Source of the DNA: a virus
Reading direction: 5' to 3' (one strand)
IMG/VR virus record: IMGVR_UViG_3300022848_001121
Coordinates: 1 to 31,323 of that record
DNA length: 31,323 bases
A program made the translations under genes and the position numbers. Position 1 is the first letter of the stretch. The number at the start of each line of letters is the position of its first letter. Under the pieces are notes generated by a model. The model made no database searches and was not told the DNA's origin. It worked only from the letters and a program-made list of their open reading frames with translations. Positions 30,157-31,323 of the stretch are shown piece by piece.

Positions 30157-31323
30157 TCACGATTGTTTGTACGGCGATTCATCGAAGTCGATCTTCCCTT
30201 GCAGATCACCGACGTAGAATTTCCGCGTCGTTGTCTCGCTCGAATGCCGCAGGATCTCCTGGCACAGTTGGATAGGCATCCCACGCAGGCTCCATCGCGT
30301 GACCATGCTCGACCGGAAGTGTTTGGCCGTGGCCGTCTTCGGTGGCGACCCGGGTTCGGCGATCACCTCGGCCTTGGCTCCGATCGCGGAGATCAGCTTG
30401 GACAGAGCGGTTCGGTCTTTCACTTCGCCGGTCTCGCAACGCGGCTGGTAAATCGCTTCCGTCCGATCCGCCCGCTCCCGCAGGTGCGATGCGAAGTCGT
30501 TGGTAATCCTGGCGACCTGCGCACGCCGGTTCTTCTGGGCGGAAGTCCACGACATCATCGGTGTCGGCGTGTCGAGTCCGATCGGGTAATGCCAGTCACG
30601 GCGGGTTGCGTGCATCCCCAACGGCTCTCGCATCCGACAACCACTGAGCCAAAGAGCTTCCAGGTATTCCTGAACACTCGCCGCCGACCGGGATCCAACC
30701 AGGCCCGGGCAAACGTCCTGCATCTTCCGCAGCGATTCCTCACTGATCGGGATCAACCGCATCGCAGGAAGGTTCTGCTCTTGTCGGCCACGTCTTCGAT
30801 TCGGCGGCATGTATCGCATCAACTCCAGGGAAGCCGCCCACGAAAGACCGCTTCGGAGCGTTGCCATGTAACTCGGGATCGATCCGACCGCGATCGGCTT
30901 AAAGCCATCAATCCCCCGTCGAAGCGCAGTTTCCACCGAGGCGAGGAACAGAGGGGACACGTCCGAAAGAACGAACTCCCCTTGAATGTCCCGGCCCGCA
31001 ACGGCATCGACGCGTTTACAGACGGCAGACCACTTGTATCGGTTGTCGCTCGATGTGTCACTGAGATGGTCAGTCAGGTAGCGATCGCAGAAACGATCCC
31101 ACGTCCATCCCTCGTTCCCCGAATTCAGCTTGGAATTCAGTTTGCTCTGAAGCTCGTCGGCCAGTTTATCGGCCGCTCGCTTCGATCTCTTGGAACGGGT
31201 GATGATTTCGGTCTTCTGGGTCTTAACAGACCGCGAGCCGAAGGGCCGCCACTTCAAGTAGTAGCAGCCCTTCGACGATTTCCAAAACGCGCTCACCCGC
31301 ACAGTGGGCGCACAATGATTCAT
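30157..31323 (-). CDS. int: Tyrosine recombinase, phage integrase
   Basis: 388 residues; the ATG lies exactly on the window edge, so an upstream start cannot be excluded. Residues 1-60 form the arm-binding-like N-terminal part, 70-185 the core-binding helical domain, 200-388 the catalytic domain. Catalytic residues: Arg230 in SGCRMRE, Lys264 near 'WTSAQKNRR', Arg307 in AKHFRSS, His330 in EILRHSS and Tyr340 in RKFYVG. The usual first His of HxxR is Lys304, as I recall for some planctomycete integrases. It should recombine the attP-like core next to its 3' end with a host tRNA gene. Confidence 0.85.
   Translation of the reverse strand: MNHCAPTVRVSAFWKSSKGCYYLKWRPFGSRSVKTQKTEIITRSKRSKRAADKLADELQSKLNSKLNSGNEGWTWDRFCDRYLTDHLSDTSSDNRYKWSAVCKRVDAVAGRDIQGEFVLSDVSPLFLASVETALRRGIDGFKPIAVGSIPSYMATLRSGLSWAASLELMRYMPPNRRRGRQEQNLPAMRLIPISEESLRKMQDVCPGLVGSRSAASVQEYLEALWLSGCRMREPLGMHATRRDWHYPIGLDTPTPMMSWTSAQKNRRAQVARITNDFASHLRERADRTEAIYQPRCETGEVKDRTALSKLISAIGAKAEVIAEPGSPPKTATAKHFRSSMVTRWSLRGMPIQLCQEILRHSSETTTRKFYVGDLQGKIDFDESPYKQS

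Noticed and set aside
1-31323. CRISPR arrays, insertion sequences and rRNA genes
   Set aside because: No regularly spaced repeats, transposase motifs or rRNA sequence were seen on either strand.

Overview
The window is a continuous stretch of a tailed temperate phage (or prophage) genome. The host is probably a planctomycete of the Rhodopirellula/Pirellulales type. This is inferred from the moderately high GC, heavy use of CGA arginine codons, the integrase style, the cysteine-rich structural proteins and the small Cys-cluster proteins; no host gene is visible to prove it. Both outer edges cut genes or fall exactly on a gene boundary, so terminase, portal, capsid and any CI-type repressor lie outside.

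Left arm, plus strand, 1-19242: a tightly packed late operon with many 1-14 nt stop/start overlaps. Order: a modular fibre-like protein (5' cut), a head-tail adaptor, a tail-completion candidate, the major tail tube protein, a 484-residue Pro/Glu/Ser/Thr-rich protein, two tail-tip/baseplate proteins (one resembling a hub), two cysteine-rich structural proteins (the second with four Cys-linker modules and visibly lower GC), a glycosyltransferase-like protein, a PAPS-dependent sulfotransferase-like protein, a 513-residue helical protein and a 1498-residue virion-like protein. A small two-helix membrane gene (14520-14753) runs antisense between the last two. A perfect 10-bp hairpin at 19252-19274 ends both converging transcription units.

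Right arm, minus strand, 31323 to 19282 in transcription order: tyrosine integrase; an attP-like region (tRNA T-arm/acceptor sequence flanked by tandem 11-bp repeats); an intrinsic terminator; a 90-residue protein; a tRNA-like gene with a hugely expanded anticodon loop; a phage csrA; recE-like and recT recombination genes; several small conserved phage proteins including a MazG-like pyrophosphohydrolase; two replication proteins (initiator/organizer-like, then loader-like); a RecU-like resolvase; a small methyltransferase; a PAPS-reductase-like PP-loop protein; a ribbon-helix-helix/zinc-ribbon regulator; and two coupled small proteins. Two short plus-strand ORFs (20144-20640), joined by ATGA, interrupt this operon.

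How it fits together: the right arm integrates, replicates and recombines the genome and may modify nucleic acid; the left arm builds a tail with long adaptable fibres. The GT/sulfotransferase pair at the end of the tail module is the most unusual content and suggests glycan sulfation of either the virion or the host surface.
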